Positions 25,211-37,778 of a stretch of DNA of 64,000 nucleotides are shown here, piece by piece. Source of the DNA: Lanius collurio (Eukaryota > Chordata > Aves > Passeriformes > Laniidae); assembly GCA_020086605.1 (NCBI GenBank), contig JACBWW010000048.1:4379265-4443264 (forward strand), given 5' to 3'. A program made the position numbers and the translations under genes. Positions within the stretch are counted from its first letter, which is position 1. Each line of letters opens with the position of its first letter. Below the pieces are notes generated by a model, which saw only the letters and a list, made by a program, of their open reading frames with translations, had not been told where the DNA came from and searched no databases.

Positions 25211-28206
25211 TGAAATAGCTTTTCAGTTCTCAAAATTTTACTCAAATGCCAAAATTTAGATATCTTTGTCTGAGCTACTTTTCTATATTCCCACCAGCAT
25301 CAATGGTGAGATGATCCAACCAGACAGTTAAACTTGAGACGAGAATCAGCTCTTGGCTGTAACAGTATTTCCTGATGTGCTAAAGGTATCTGAAGTATTC
25401 ATGCAGGTCTGACAGATACAAATTCACACAAAACTGAGAGTTAGGAGGGCTGACTCTTTTTTAAAAGCAGCTGAAGACTGGGAATAATATAATTATTTAA
25501 ATTTTCTAATCTGGTTGTATGTGCCTCTGTTTAGGCAGTTCAGTTGTAGCATGGAAAGCTGTAGAGGTATCCAAATGCAAGAGTAAATCAGTTAGCTAAA
25601 TAGACTACATTTGCCAAGTCTTGGAGACCTACAGTTATATACTGCATTTTAGGAATCTTAAGCTGAATCTTATCTCAGCAGCATGAAGAAATGTTATGAT
25701 TGGTTTTTTTCTGATTTCATAATTCTACCTCATCTGATTATACATAACTGTTTTCCAAGTTTACATTTTATTATACACTCACATAATAATGTGAATGCAT
25801 ACATAACGGGAATGAATACATCATCATGTAAAATGACATTAGATTAAAACAACATTTCTTTCATTAGTACTAAATTAAGGAAGCAGAAAATATTTTTTAA
25901 ACTATGTAAGGATGCTGGAAATTTCTTAAGAAAATTCTATTCGAACTGTTAAGCTGGATGTATTCCTAGTGGACTTATCCCATTTCAAGCCAGGGGATTT
26001 TTTTTTTTTTTTTGTTTTATATCAATTTTGAATCCAGGACAAATAAAGAAGGAACTAGGGAAAACTTCTCCAAAATTACTTAGTGCAATTAAGAGTGAAG
26101 ACTAACTGTATAAGATAATGTACAATAACAATTCCCAGTGATTGTTTCTTCAATGATTAAACCTTAAACATGGCCTTGAGCACATTTTTTCAAAATAGAT
26201 GATATAAGAAGATTGATATTTAACAGTAGAAGTCTATCTGCATAGTGTGTCAAATTTTTTTTTTTTTTTACTCAGGCATACATTCACAGTTATTTACAAG
26301 TCTAGCTTTTTTTTTTTGAATGAGTTTTTTATTTTTATTTGATTGAAAATATGTGTCTACCATCAACTATTCTAGATAATAAAATAATGTTAAGGAGAAA
26401 ACTAATAATTTTTTTTCTTCTTTCCTGTACCAAACATATAAAGATTCAAGGACTGCAGGTGACAGATACGGTTTGTTTTTCATATGGGAAGAAAAAATAA
26501 ATATTTCTATGGGATTTTTTTTGGTAAATCCTGAGAAAAATAGGTTCTCTAAGTAAAAGTAAGAGTATACCTATCTACTTAATCTTTATTATTACCAGGA
26601 TAATAATTAAAAATATTGTGCACATGAAAAGGCTCTTATTCATTAAAAACCCAAATTTGTGAAACACTGGATAGCAGGTTGTAAACACTACTGAGTAGAA
26701 ATTATTTCTGAACATTCTTTGTCTTTCTAAATTAAATATCCTCATAATTTATCCTATGTATATCCACAGAGAAGAATGTATGTTGTATGAATTGTGAAAT
26801 AAAATTATTTCATTATTCAAGATTTGCTCCTTTCATGAACTGAATAAAATCCAGCCAAACTCTCTGGTTCCATTTGAAAAACATCTTTGGTAGTAAATGA
26901 GTGTACATACTCAGCAGGATTAACAATGTTGTTATTGTTTAAGTAAAATATCAGGCACTGTAAATAGTTTATAGGCTATATTGTTTTTCTCCACAATAAT
27001 AATCAATGAGTGTTGCAAAGGTCATCTGATCTGTTGATATGATGGGAGATTTATTAAAGGCATTACTAGATAATTAATTGGAACTAGATAATTAATTGGA
27101 ATTGACTAGTGACTCATACAAAGCTTTAGATAAACCAGAAACAAGTTAAGAAAAAAAAAAATGGAGCAAGAACCCCCCTTACCCCTTGAACAATGTAAAA
27201 GACACTGTTTTTTCAGAATCAAAATCTTTTGCAGTGCATGGTGGTGAATAATTAATGCAATACATGAATTCAATTTTAAGTTTGTAGCTGATATAGCTGA
27301 AGTCACCCCTCAGGACTTCGACATATCGCTGGAAATTGCACCACTTTTCATGGATACCTGATGTGAATTACAGAGTGAGCAGGGCCCTGATGAGCTATAA
27401 GCTGGCAGATAAGTGTAGGAAGAGGTTGCATTGCTTCTTTAATTCTGTTAGTTTGCTTCAATTTTTATTAAGTCTTTCTTTCCCTCTTCCTTCTGAAAGA
27501 TACTCTAAACCTTGAAGGCTTACTGAGGTTTGCAAATTGTCCATGTTTAATTAAATGTTTCAGCTACTGAATTTTAGCTATTTTACAGTTTCCCATGTGG
27601 TGTGCAAGGAACAGAATGTATCAACAAGGCTTGCATCCAAAGTAGAGCTTACAGACTTACAAAATACAGGTAATGAGAATGGTCTGATGTCAAACACATG
27701 TGTTCATGCATGTATTTGTACCTGCACATACTTTGTCTTGACTCGCAAAGAATAATACCAAAACTTCTAATATTCTTCACATCCATTCCAAGTAGTATCT
27801 TTAATAACGTTGGTTATTAGTTTGGAATTTTGTAGAGTTCCCCCTAGCTAATGAAGAATGATTTACAAAACTAATTACACTATATTAATTTAAAATAGTA
27901 TTTAATAATTTTAACACTACATTATACACACTGTATACTAACTTTTTTGAAAATGATTCAGTATTTTTTGCACTTACTGACAACACTTGTGTAGTGTTTT
28001 TATGCATGATGCAAGCTTCTAAGAAAGTGGAAATTCTGTTAAATTATTGACAGGAGTGTTTCTATAAACCTGAAATAAATCTCAAGTGTAACTCAAATTA
28101 GTGAAATTACAGGATACAATATAGGATGCAAAGAAACAAACTCAATTCCAAACTCAGACTTTCTGGAATATTTTCAATTCTACATTCATATTACATGTAG
28201 GGCAAG
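25211..28206. other. AT-rich unique sequence, no gene recognised
   Basis: No exon or known repeat was recognised. Oligo-T runs lie near 25998-26013 and 26257-26269. A short tandem duplication (two copies of CTAGATAATTAATTGGAA) lies at about 27066-27101. Confidence 0.5.
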
Positions 28207-28352
28207 AACCATTAAAATCTTGACATTTACTGCTGATGGTAGTTAAACGTCATATGGTATTTGCAGTACTCCCCATTTAAGCTTAGGGGAACTGCAAATG
28301 CCTCACTAATGGCAAATACCATAGTGTGATAAATGTCAAGACTTTAATGGTT
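28207..28352. repeat. Imperfect 146-bp palindrome (MITE-like or hairpin)
   Basis: The outer 23 bases of each side pair with a single mismatch: AACCATTAAAATCTTGACAT on the left against ATGTCAAGACTTTAATGGTT on the right. The inner parts also pair, less perfectly, around TGGTATTTGC / GCAAATACCA and GCAGTACTCCCC / GGGGAACTGC, meeting at TTAAGCTTA near 28281. The whole element is therefore one long inverted repeat. This structure suits a foldback MITE or an old palindromic repeat; transcription would give a long imperfect hairpin. No transposase is nearby and I cannot name the family. Confidence 0.8.
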
Positions 28353-28697
28353 CACTGTAATAATTATGGGATAGATCTTGATAACTCAGACCAAAACATC
28401 TTTCTCCATGAAAAATCTCACTGACTTTAGCAGGACTGCTTGTGATAATGTTTGATAGATAGAGCTCATCTTAGTAGGCATTGACTGCAAATTTAAAGTC
28501 AAATAACAGTCTGTATAATGTTGTTCAGTTTTTTTTATAAACACGGATTTTTTTAAACTTGTTTCCAAAGTAGGAATCAGCACTAAAGCTCAGTCCAAGG
28601 TAATGCCTGTTTGATACAGTATAGGAAGATATGTAAATGCATGAAATACATTAACACAGCACTGAACTTAATTACCATCCGGGGTTAAAACATAAAA

Positions 28698-28913
28698 TGG
28701 GTTCAGCTGTTCCAGCTGTGTCCCCTCAAAATCTTTTGCCCATTCCAGCCTACTTGCTGCCAAAGCAGCACGAGAAACAAAGAAGGCCTTGGCACTTTTT
28801 AAGCACTGTTTAGCAACAGATAAAACATTGTTACGTGTGTTATTAACATTGCTTGATCACAAATCCAAAAGACAGTGCAGGTAAGTTACTATGAGGAAAA
28901 TTATCCCTACAAA
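28698..28913 (-). mobile_element. ERVL-type LTR, 5' half fragment, antisense (family A)
   Basis: Reading the minus strand gives the first part of the common avian ERVL LTR. On the plus strand the landmarks are GGTTCAGCTGTTCCAGCTG, TGTCCCCTC, CCATTCCAGCCTACTTGCTG, GCCTTGGCACTT, AAGCACTGTTTAGCAACAG, TGTTATTAACATTGC and ACAAATCCAAAAGACAGTGC. The TATA-proximal and 3' parts are missing on the 28698 side. A fragment in the opposite orientation begins about 140 bases away. Confidence 0.75.
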
Positions 28914-29055
28914 GATCGGAACAAAATTTGTTTCCCAAAACTGGAACCAGGAGTAATATGTTTAGGTTTTGTTACTTGTCAATATGTTAAGTTCCCCAAG
29001 TCTATTTTGCCCTCAATAATAATTGGAGAGTGATTTTCCTATTTTCTTTTAGATC

Positions 29056-29177
29056 TACAAGTTCTCTCATTCATGTTCTTTCCATCTTTTCCCAGTTCCT
29101 TGCAGGGAGAGAGGAAGTGAGTGAGCAAGTGTTTGTAGGGGAACTTCCCTTCAAGCCAGGGCCAAATCACCACAACC
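29056..29177 (+). mobile_element. ERVL-type LTR, 3' end fragment (family A)
   Basis: This resembles the 3' end of the family A LTR in the sense orientation: a pyrimidine-rich TTCTCTCATTCATG, then GGAAGTGAGTGAGCAAGTG and a degenerate AGGGCCAAATCACCACAACC ending. In the family the last bases read GGGGTTAAACCACA. It faces the opposite way from the 5'-half fragment at 28698-28913. It is too diverged for certainty. Confidence 0.5.
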
Positions 29178-32100
29178 AGGAATGTTCTAGTCTTTTCCTA
29201 GTTTATGCTTGCTTCCAATATAGGATGGATGTAGAACTTAAGTAAGGCAAAGAAGACTGTTTAATTTTGGTTATTCTATCTGCCCCAATAGATTCTTGGG
29301 GTGAGATTTAAACTGATCATCCTCCTAAGGTTCTTATCCTGAATTCCTGTAATGAAGCATGCTTCAGTCTTCTGAATTTGAAAACCAATTTTTTATTGTT
29401 GTTTTATCAGCTTTCTACTTCATTTACAATGCAACTGTGCCTGAAAAATAAGTGTCTGATGTATTTTTAGATCCCCTTTATAGGTAAAACTTGATAAATA
29501 TTTAGACCTTGCAGGTCTTCTTTAGCTATTGTGATGTAACATGAGCATTATGTAAATTTGAAGTTTTCATTGTCTAACAAGAAAGCCAAACTCTCACTAG
29601 TTTAAGAATATTGACAAGTTCCTTTCTAGAGTTCAGCATTTATAATTTCTCTTTATATTGAAGATGAAAGCGAGCAGTGTAATGCTCTAAGGTAGGTTCT
29701 TTTGTGTAATGTTTTTACTAGTGTAATTCCCTAAAACAGAGATTGTGTCTCTCTCTGCAGCTGTGCATATCTGTAAGTAGAAATGATATTTCAACTCTGA
29801 ACTTGCCAACAGAAAAAATAATCTGAGAGTGAAAACTTATAATTTCAGCTCTTGTTGCTACTTTATGTCTCTTTTCTTCTGCATAAAAATACCACAAAAC
29901 ATCCTTTCATTATAGAAGCATGCAGTGTGCTATTCAGCAAATACAATGCAATAAAAAAAGTAGAAGATATATTAATGCCAAATAATGGTTGACATTTAAC
30001 ACACACAAAAGTCAGTAAAGTCAATGTTATGCTCCCCAAAGAAACCATATCTCATCTTCCTTGCATAAACATATTCTTTAATATATGTGCACAAACTGGC
30101 TGAATTATGGTTTCCATGGGAACAGTATCTCTGGATATACACATTTGTCATTTCTCTGTGTAGAGCACTCAATAAGAAATTGCCTTTATTAATAAACTCA
30201 GCTTCTTAGACCCCAGAAAAACATTCATAAAAGAGGCATGAACACTGAGAACACAGAGACAAGTAATAGCTTCTTCACAAAATTTCTGAGACTGTTAGTC
30301 TAAACTTCTCCCTCTGATCTCAACTGCTGAGATTTTGGTTTAGTTGTGGTGGACTGCGGATGATGTTTATCAGACTAGGTTTTTACTGCTCAAGTATTTG
30401 AAGACATTGTTAGATCTATTTCACTCATGGATGTAGCAAGATAGATGAACCAGAATTATTTAGAGGTTTTGTAACTTTTGAAATTTAACCTGTGCTGGTA
30501 AAAGGGCTTGAATATGGTTTAAAAATCAGAAAAGATCCTAAAGTTTCAAAGACTTTGATTTTACAGGTTAAAGAGGACATGCGTTAACTATTTGGTTGGA
30601 ATGTACTAAGAAAGCATAGGATTCTAATTTCCTGATGACAAGGAACATGTAATAGCACACTTTCTGCAATCACAAGCAATGGTAATTTCATGTTTGTGCA
30701 ATACAGCAATGACATATTCAATCATTATTCATGTCAAAACTTCATAATTAAAACCTTCGCTTCAGGTTGTTTTGTTGTTGGGGTTTTTTATAATGAAGTA
30801 GTTTTCTCAGTGCTTCCTCAAAAGACTGAAAATTCTTTTTTGTTCATGCTTAGGGCTTTTTATGATCTTTATCTATTTTTATATAAAAATTATTTTCAAG
30901 ACAACTGTGCGTGATCTGCTTCCAAATATCTGTGGAGTCTATAATAAAATTTTCTTACCCCGTTGGCATCGTTACTCTAAAATAACTATGAAAATTCTAA
31001 CATGGCTTTTTCTACTTTTTTAAGTGTTGAATGTTAGAAATTAGTGTGTGAGTAGTAATGAGAATGAGGTAAAAGTCTGATATTTCATTCTCATATATTC
31101 GTAATATCTGACATAGTAATGAATATGATGTACTTATTGAAAAGTATTATGTGTAATGCTTTTTACTTACAACCCAGAATAAAATATTGAGGTTTGTCCT
31201 CTTTGAATTTGCATCCAAAGTTTTGCTTTTAATTTTGCTTGCATAATTATTTTTTCAAATGGACTTACTTCAATTCAATGAAAGATTTGTAAAACTCAGG
31301 AGACTGTCCTGCTGCTGAGGTTGGTCACAGATAACTTTTTTTTCTTTAGATTTATGGTTCTGGGCCATCTTTGAATCTTGTTTTAAGTCAACAAAAACAA
31401 TATGTTCAAGACAGAAAGAAGCATTCTTAATCTAGAAAAACTCAAAGTAATGTATTTTCTAATTTTATGTGAAAAGCTTGAGTGCCTTCTCAAAAGACTG
31501 TTAACACAGAACTCAAAATCTGAGAGATTTATGTTGAAAAACAAAACTCTTTCTTGCTTTCCATGCCAGTACCTTGGACAGGAGTGTAGAGATATGTAAT
31601 GTTTTTTGACTAACCATCTTATCCAAGGTGTTTCATATTGGTGTTGGCTGATATAACTATACTGTATTTTTTCTCTCTTATTTTACTTAAAATCTCTTCA
31701 AGTTTTTTAAAAAATGGTGTTTCTGTCCTTGATGAAATAAGAGAAATATTGATAGGCTAGATCTGATTTATTTAGTATATGCTATGTCATGATTTATTCT
31801 GACAGGTATTCCAAAGTATAAGTAAAATAATAATGTAAATAAAAGAGAAAGAGATCTCAGAGACTTCTACTAAATTAGTAATTTTTTCTCTCTGTAAAGA
31901 ATGCAGTAGGGGTAACATGATAAATGTAGTATATTGTTTTTTTACAGAAAGATTGATGTGGATTTCTCAGAAATGGAAACACAGGATGGCCTGGTATTAA
32001 ATCATAATCTATTCAGACATCAGTGTTTATTTTTATGGAATGTATACAGACTGGTTTCCCAGTTAGATTCAATACAGGATTTAGTTATAAGAAACATGGA

Positions 32101-32766
32101 ACATTTGGTTTGAAGAGGCAAATATCAATGCTGATGTAATGTTCAATAACAAAGAGAAGCAGTATCAGTGATTATGACATTTGATGGTTGTTTACATATA
32201 CATTCCGTCTGAAAACAAACATATAAGTCTAATGAGTTAGAACATAAAATGTAATGTTTACAGACAGGTTTGACAAACATACTTTTTCAAAGACATTTTA
32301 AAAAATTTATGAATCATCTTACTTTCCTCAGCTCACAAACTCCTTGGTGTAGATACAGCTTGCTAAGAGTGCTACTTTTGAATTTATCAAGAGAAAAAAT
32401 TACTTACATCTTGTTTAATTTTTACCTGGCAGAAGTGACTCACAGAAAGGGCTATTACAAAGCTGTTCAGAGGACTGAATGCAACAGATAGGTAACTATC
32501 TCTGTCTTAACGTGTTGGACAAGAACAATTTCTCATTAAAATTCTATAAAAAGGAGAAATAAACATTCAGAGAAAAAAAAATATGTGGATAGAAGATTGC
32601 AACTACTACCTGATGTGAGCCTACATTCCAAAGTATAGAATTAAAAATACTTGACTGAAGACCTAAATTAACAAGAGGTGTCAGAATATTGCAGAGAAAA
32701 TTCATCTCGGTCTTAATTTTCTTCACATTTCTGGTATGAGAGAGAGAAGAAGTGACATGAGAGAAG
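29178..32766. other. AT-rich unique sequence, no gene recognised
   Basis: No exon or known repeat was recognised. The longest open frames are about 70 codons and featureless. Confidence 0.5.
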
Positions 32767-32821
<55 letters not shown>

Positions 32822-32832
32822 AAAAGAAAGAA
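32767..32832 (+). repeat. (GAAA)n microsatellite
   Basis: About 16 tandem GAAA units with one interruption near 32820. Length variation between individuals is likely. The Lys/Glu/Arg-rich open frame across it is a translation of the microsatellite, not a gene. Confidence 0.95.
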
Positions 32833-35695
32833 AATTAAAACTGATAAAATCTCCAAATTTAAATAGTTTCCTAAATTACAGGAATTCTATTTGCTCTATT
32901 CCCCTCCTCTACGGTTGCTAGACTTTTCAAGACTAGATCTTAAATACAATGAGTTCAGAAAAGCCGTTTTCTGGGTGAAAAACATTAAATGTTAGTCCTA
33001 TGCCCATCTTGTAAGAAAGAAAACAGTCAATTTGGGAACAAATATAGAGCTAAACTTCATTGTTGGTACTGCCAGAGGGAAAAAAAACCAACAAAACCAT
33101 ACCAGGGGTTAGAGGCTGAGGCTTAAATGTCAGATCTGCACCTATGGGTGGTAGTAGACCTTTCCATATCTGTGATCTGTGCATGGCACCACACACAGTA
33201 ACAGCTGCACCAGTCCAAGGCTATAGACACTGACTTAGATGCATCATCTGCTACTGAAGCTTGTACCATCAGTAAAAGACATTAAAAATAGGCAAATAGT
33301 CTCCTTTCAGCCTTCACATGCGTGGATCATTTATGTACATATAGATAATGTGTTTTTTTCCTAATTTTCTCCAACTTCAGCCACTATCAGGTCCTTTAGT
33401 ATTGTCTAAGGACCTGGAGAGCATTTGGATCACACTAATATTATGGTTGCAACATAGACCAACTTAACTTAGTTGGAAGAGTTTGTTTTACATTCTTTAG
33501 ATATTTTTGGAATTCTCAGAGCAATTCCAAATACCAATAGCAGATGAAGGAAATGCATTTTTTTCATAACCACCTACATTTAAAACAAAATGGCAACCAT
33601 AAATCAATACCTTACTGTGAAATTCTTCTCATTACTTTTTTACCCTTATGGAGGATATGTGTGACACCAGCGCATATCATCTGAAACATGTTGTAGCATA
33701 ATGCTGTCTTAAAAATAAACCCAGTATAGTGTGCTTCAGAATTTTCTTGCCAATAAGATTTTCAAGATAAGGTTGTTTATTGTGGAATAATAAAGTACTT
33801 AAGGTGCAGAAGATGTGTGTCTTTCAGTTATTGATTGTGTATCTGAGCAAACATAAATATCTAAATAACATAATTACATAAGTAAATGTTCTGATATGGG
33901 CAGCTCTGGCATTTTTTTGCAAGTTGTGAGTCACAGGAAATGCCTTTTTATAGTAATCTAATGAAATGATAGGACCCATCCTGGAAAATCAACATAAACG
34001 CTATTTTCTCTTGCACAACTGCATGCATAATTTATGGAGATGGCAGACAAGTTGACAGCAAACTGATTCTTAGAAAATTCTATTCCACACAACTGCAGTT
34101 AATCAAATTATTCTTTGGCTCTGTTGAATGGAATGCTAGTGGCTGTAATCCCTAAACACATCAAGGAACTGAAGTTATTTGAACATTTGTCTGTCCAAAA
34201 CATGCAATGTCTTCCAAATTTTGTCTGAATACTGAAAATGAAAATCTTTCCCCAAAATATCATGTAACAAAGGCATTGTCTTTTTTTTTTTTTTTTTTGA
34301 GGAAACTACTTTTAATTTTTCTATGTTTATCCATCTATCTGGCTCTTCATACTAATTTTGTCATTCATTGGAGAAATAAACCTTAAAAGTATCTGTAGAA
34401 ATCTCAGGATCTCTCTTATTTGAATAAAAACAGAGATTTGCAGAGAGTTTTAGAGAAAATAAAAAGCTTCCTTGATCCTTTTCTGAGTTAATGAAGTGCT
34501 GGCTAAATTCTGTCAATAGTATTACAGAAAAAGTATTAGAGGTTTGTTTTTTTTTTTGTTTGGGTGTTGTTTTAGACATCTGTATCTCTAAACAGAAAAA
34601 GTCATTATATACATCTTGTCTTTTTGAGTGAGAATGAACATTTATGAAAACGTATAGAACTTAGAATGTTATCTAAGAATCCAGATACAGAACTTGAATC
34701 ACCTGTACCATATCTGAGCTATGTCTTAAATAGCTGTTAAAAATCATATTTTTGAAACTAGTTTGAATATTCATTTTAAAGTTTGGCAACTTTTCAAGAG
34801 GGGAAATTCAGCTGAGAACACCATACAGAATGTCTTGAATTTATGCAAATGACATATTTTAAGATATGTATGTCCATGCTCATATGCAATGTTTCAGATA
34901 TATAGTCATTCTTTTATACTGCTGTATTTTTCGAATTAAGTGTGTGTGTAAATATGTAACTGATTGTATTTCATTAGCATTGACTATTTATCACTTCTTG
35001 TGCTATGAGAAAGTCAGATTTAAGGATATGTGGGGTGAAATAGCAGTCAATAAAAACTTTTTATCTTAGCTTTGGAGCGCTCTGAGAAAAATATTGAGAA
35101 TTCTAAGAAGCTAGTGAAAAGTTGTGTAGGATATTTTTCTCTGGCAAATCATGAGGGATTAGATGATTGAATTTTAATTGCAAAAGAAGTATTGACTGTT
35201 ATTTACTAATCTGTGAAGAGAAAAACAAAGTTGAAAATAATCCAATCTGTTATTATATTATACATTTTCAAGAATTTGTCAAATGTCTTGATGATTAAAA
35301 TATAGAATCTGAATGTAGGACATTTGGATTTGCTTTTGCCTTTCACTAGATTTGGATCCACATATCTCATGGAAACATCCTAAGCTCCCGACCAAATATG
35401 TGTAATACACTGAAAGGTGTTTCTTCACCAATTCTACTGCTCCTGTATTACTGTGTATGTAAGATTGTAGAAGTCCTAATGGCTTAGGAGGGAGGTGTTA
35501 CAGACAGGCTTGAATGTAATCTCTGAACCCTGAACTCTTTTATCTTTCTGTTCAATAATAATCACTTAGAAACAAAATGAAGGAAAATCAAGCAAAAAAA
35601 AAAATGTGTTTCCTCCGGTAAAACTGCTCTCTCTCTCTAATCAAACTTACTTTTGCTTTTCTTTTGTTATTAAAGGTAAACAAATTCAGGCTGGG
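32833..35695. other. AT-rich unique sequence, no gene recognised
   Basis: No exon or known repeat was recognised. An 18-base T run is at 34281-34298. The sequence ends at the assembly gap. Confidence 0.5.
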
Positions 35696-36095
35696 NNNNN
35701 NNNNNNNNNNNNNNNNNNNNNNNNNNNNNNNNNNNNNNNNNNNNNNNNNNNNNNNNNNNNNNNNNNNNNNNNNNNNNNNNNNNNNNNNNNNNNNNNNNNN
35801 NNNNNNNNNNNNNNNNNNNNNNNNNNNNNNNNNNNNNNNNNNNNNNNNNNNNNNNNNNNNNNNNNNNNNNNNNNNNNNNNNNNNNNNNNNNNNNNNNNNN
35901 NNNNNNNNNNNNNNNNNNNNNNNNNNNNNNNNNNNNNNNNNNNNNNNNNNNNNNNNNNNNNNNNNNNNNNNNNNNNNNNNNNNNNNNNNNNNNNNNNNNN
36001 NNNNNNNNNNNNNNNNNNNNNNNNNNNNNNNNNNNNNNNNNNNNNNNNNNNNNNNNNNNNNNNNNNNNNNNNNNNNNNNNNNNNNNNNNNNNNNN
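35696..36095. other. Assembly gap, 400 N
   Basis: Exactly 400 undetermined bases. Open frames spanning it are artefacts of unknown codons. The left edge is AAATTCAGGCTGGG and the right edge TGTGGTACCATAATG; neither shows a simple repeat that would explain the gap. Confidence 1.
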
Positions 36096-36799
36096 TGTGG
36101 TACCATAATGAAAACTCTAAATCTAACAATAATAACAGAATTGATTTACAGGTTCCTTAGTAACATGATAAGAAATGCCATGTAACTCAAATTTCCTTAA
36201 TAGAGATACAAATATACTACATTTTATCTGTATGTGTTTATTGCTTAGACTATTTTTTAAGGGCTATAGATACTGAGAAGTGTACTCTTAAAGATTAATA
36301 GCTAGATCCAGTGTTAACATCACATGATTTCCACCAGGGAACTATAAAACACCAAGGAGGAGATTATAATGAGGTAGAGAGATATTATGTGTATTATTTA
36401 CTGTGTGCTATAAGGTGTTATTACCAACCTTGTACATAAACAAAGAAGTACTCATTATTTTATTGTCTTGTAAAAAAAAGAAAGCACAACAGAGGCTGAT
36501 GCAACTTGGGTGCTGTCAGAAGCACTTGCGGGAGTTTTAAATGGCCCTGTGGAGCACCAGCAACCAGGAACAGGGGAGGCAGGGTGGGCTAACAGGGGTG
36601 GAAGGGCTACTGCAGTTTGTGCCACAGTACACCCTGTACACAAAGAAGGGTATGTAAGGAAGGCCGTGCACCCTGCTTGCAGGTCCGTAGCCCTGCAGGA
36701 GAAGGCTCCATGTCTCTGCTATAATGATGGGTAATCACCTTGGAGTTGAAACCAATGTTTCTACAAAGAAAGCTCCTGAGATGTTTTGAGATCAGGTAA
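36096..36799. other. AT-rich sequence then an unclassified GC-richer block
   Basis: 36096-36480 is AT-rich with nothing recognised. From about 36490 to 36760 the sequence is GC-richer, with GGGAGGCAGGGTGGG and GTAGCCCTGCAGGAGAAGG stretches. It lies directly upstream of a CR1 copy in the same orientation but does not match CR1 coding sequence I recognise. It may be another retroelement fragment. Open frames on both strands (62 and 74 codons) are not convincing. Confidence 0.4.
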
Positions 36800-37778
36800 G
36801 GTCTCAGAAGATTAGAAGAGAGCTAATGTCTCTATCTACAAGAAGAGCTTAAAGGAGGATCCACAAAATCATGGTCCGTCAGTCTTACTTCAGTTCCTGG
36901 GAAAGTTCTGCTCATGTGGGCTATTAGAAGTCTAATAAAGCATGAATTGTTGGGAAAAGTCAGCATGGATTCACCAAGGACAAATTGTGCTTGACAAACC
37001 TCTACATCTCCTATGAGAAAGTATCCTGCTTAATTGATGTAGACTGAGTGGGGGACACTGTCTTCCTGGATATCTCCAAGGCTTTCCATATGGTTTCTCA
37101 TAGCTGCCACCTAAAGAAACTGATGCACTACCTCTCTGGGGAGCAACTCTGTGGAAATGGACCCTGGGGTGGATGAACAGTGTTCTGCCGTGGCAAAGAA
37201 AGCCAACAGGAACTTTGGTTGCTTTAACAAGGATATGGCCAGCACAGATAAGTCTTTATCTCACTCTGCTCCGTGGCTGCCAGTGGTCAGAATACTGTGT
37301 TCAATTTTGACACTGGCACTGCAAAAGAGATGTGGAAAGGCTGGAGAGGGTCCAGAGAATGACCAAAAAGACAATCAAAGGAATGAGAAGCCTGCTGTGT
37401 GAGAAAAGGCTGAGAGAACTGTGTTTATACTGCCTTGAGAAGACTCGGAGAAGATCTTATTACCAGGTTCCAGTATAAAAAGGATGACTAGAAAAAGACT
37501 CCTTTAGAGAAAGGAGTCACATGGAAAAGATATGGGGTATTGGGTGCAAGTAACTCCTGGGGAGATTCCGACCAGACACAAGAAGAAAATTTTCCCAAGG
37601 AGAAAAATTAGCCACTGGAATAGTCTCCCCAGCAGTGACAGCCCTCAATGTTGCACACTTGTAAGATTCAACTTACAGGGTGTTGGGACATACTGCCCAG
37701 ACCATGCTTTTGACAATAAAGGTTGGGTTGGGTGATACTTGGGGTCCCCTTCCAACCTGGTATTCTGTGATTCTATCA
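36800..37778 (+). mobile_element. CR1 LINE, 3' complete but internally deleted
   Basis: The 5' part reads as the ORF2 reverse transcriptase region: GGAGGATCCACAAAATCATG, CAGTTCCTGGGAAAG, GTCAGCATGGATTCACCAAG, CTTGACAAACCTC, CTTCCTGGATATCTCCAAGG. Near 37130-37160 the sequence jumps to the ORF2 C-terminal part (GTGGCAAAGAAAGCCAACAG, GAGAGGGTCCAGAGAATG, GAGAAAAGGCTGAGAGAAC). Consensus sequence including the catalytic YxDD region is lost. It ends with a genuine CR1 3' terminus, CCTTCCAACCTGGTATTCTG then TGATTCTAT at about 37776. Stops and indels throughout make it non-functional. Confidence 0.92.

Noticed and set aside
32736..32921. Lys/Glu/Arg-rich frame
   Set aside because: It is a translation of the GAAA microsatellite.
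35588..36185. Open frames of 147-184 codons
   Set aside because: They are made of undetermined bases in the assembly gap, with only a few real codons at each edge.
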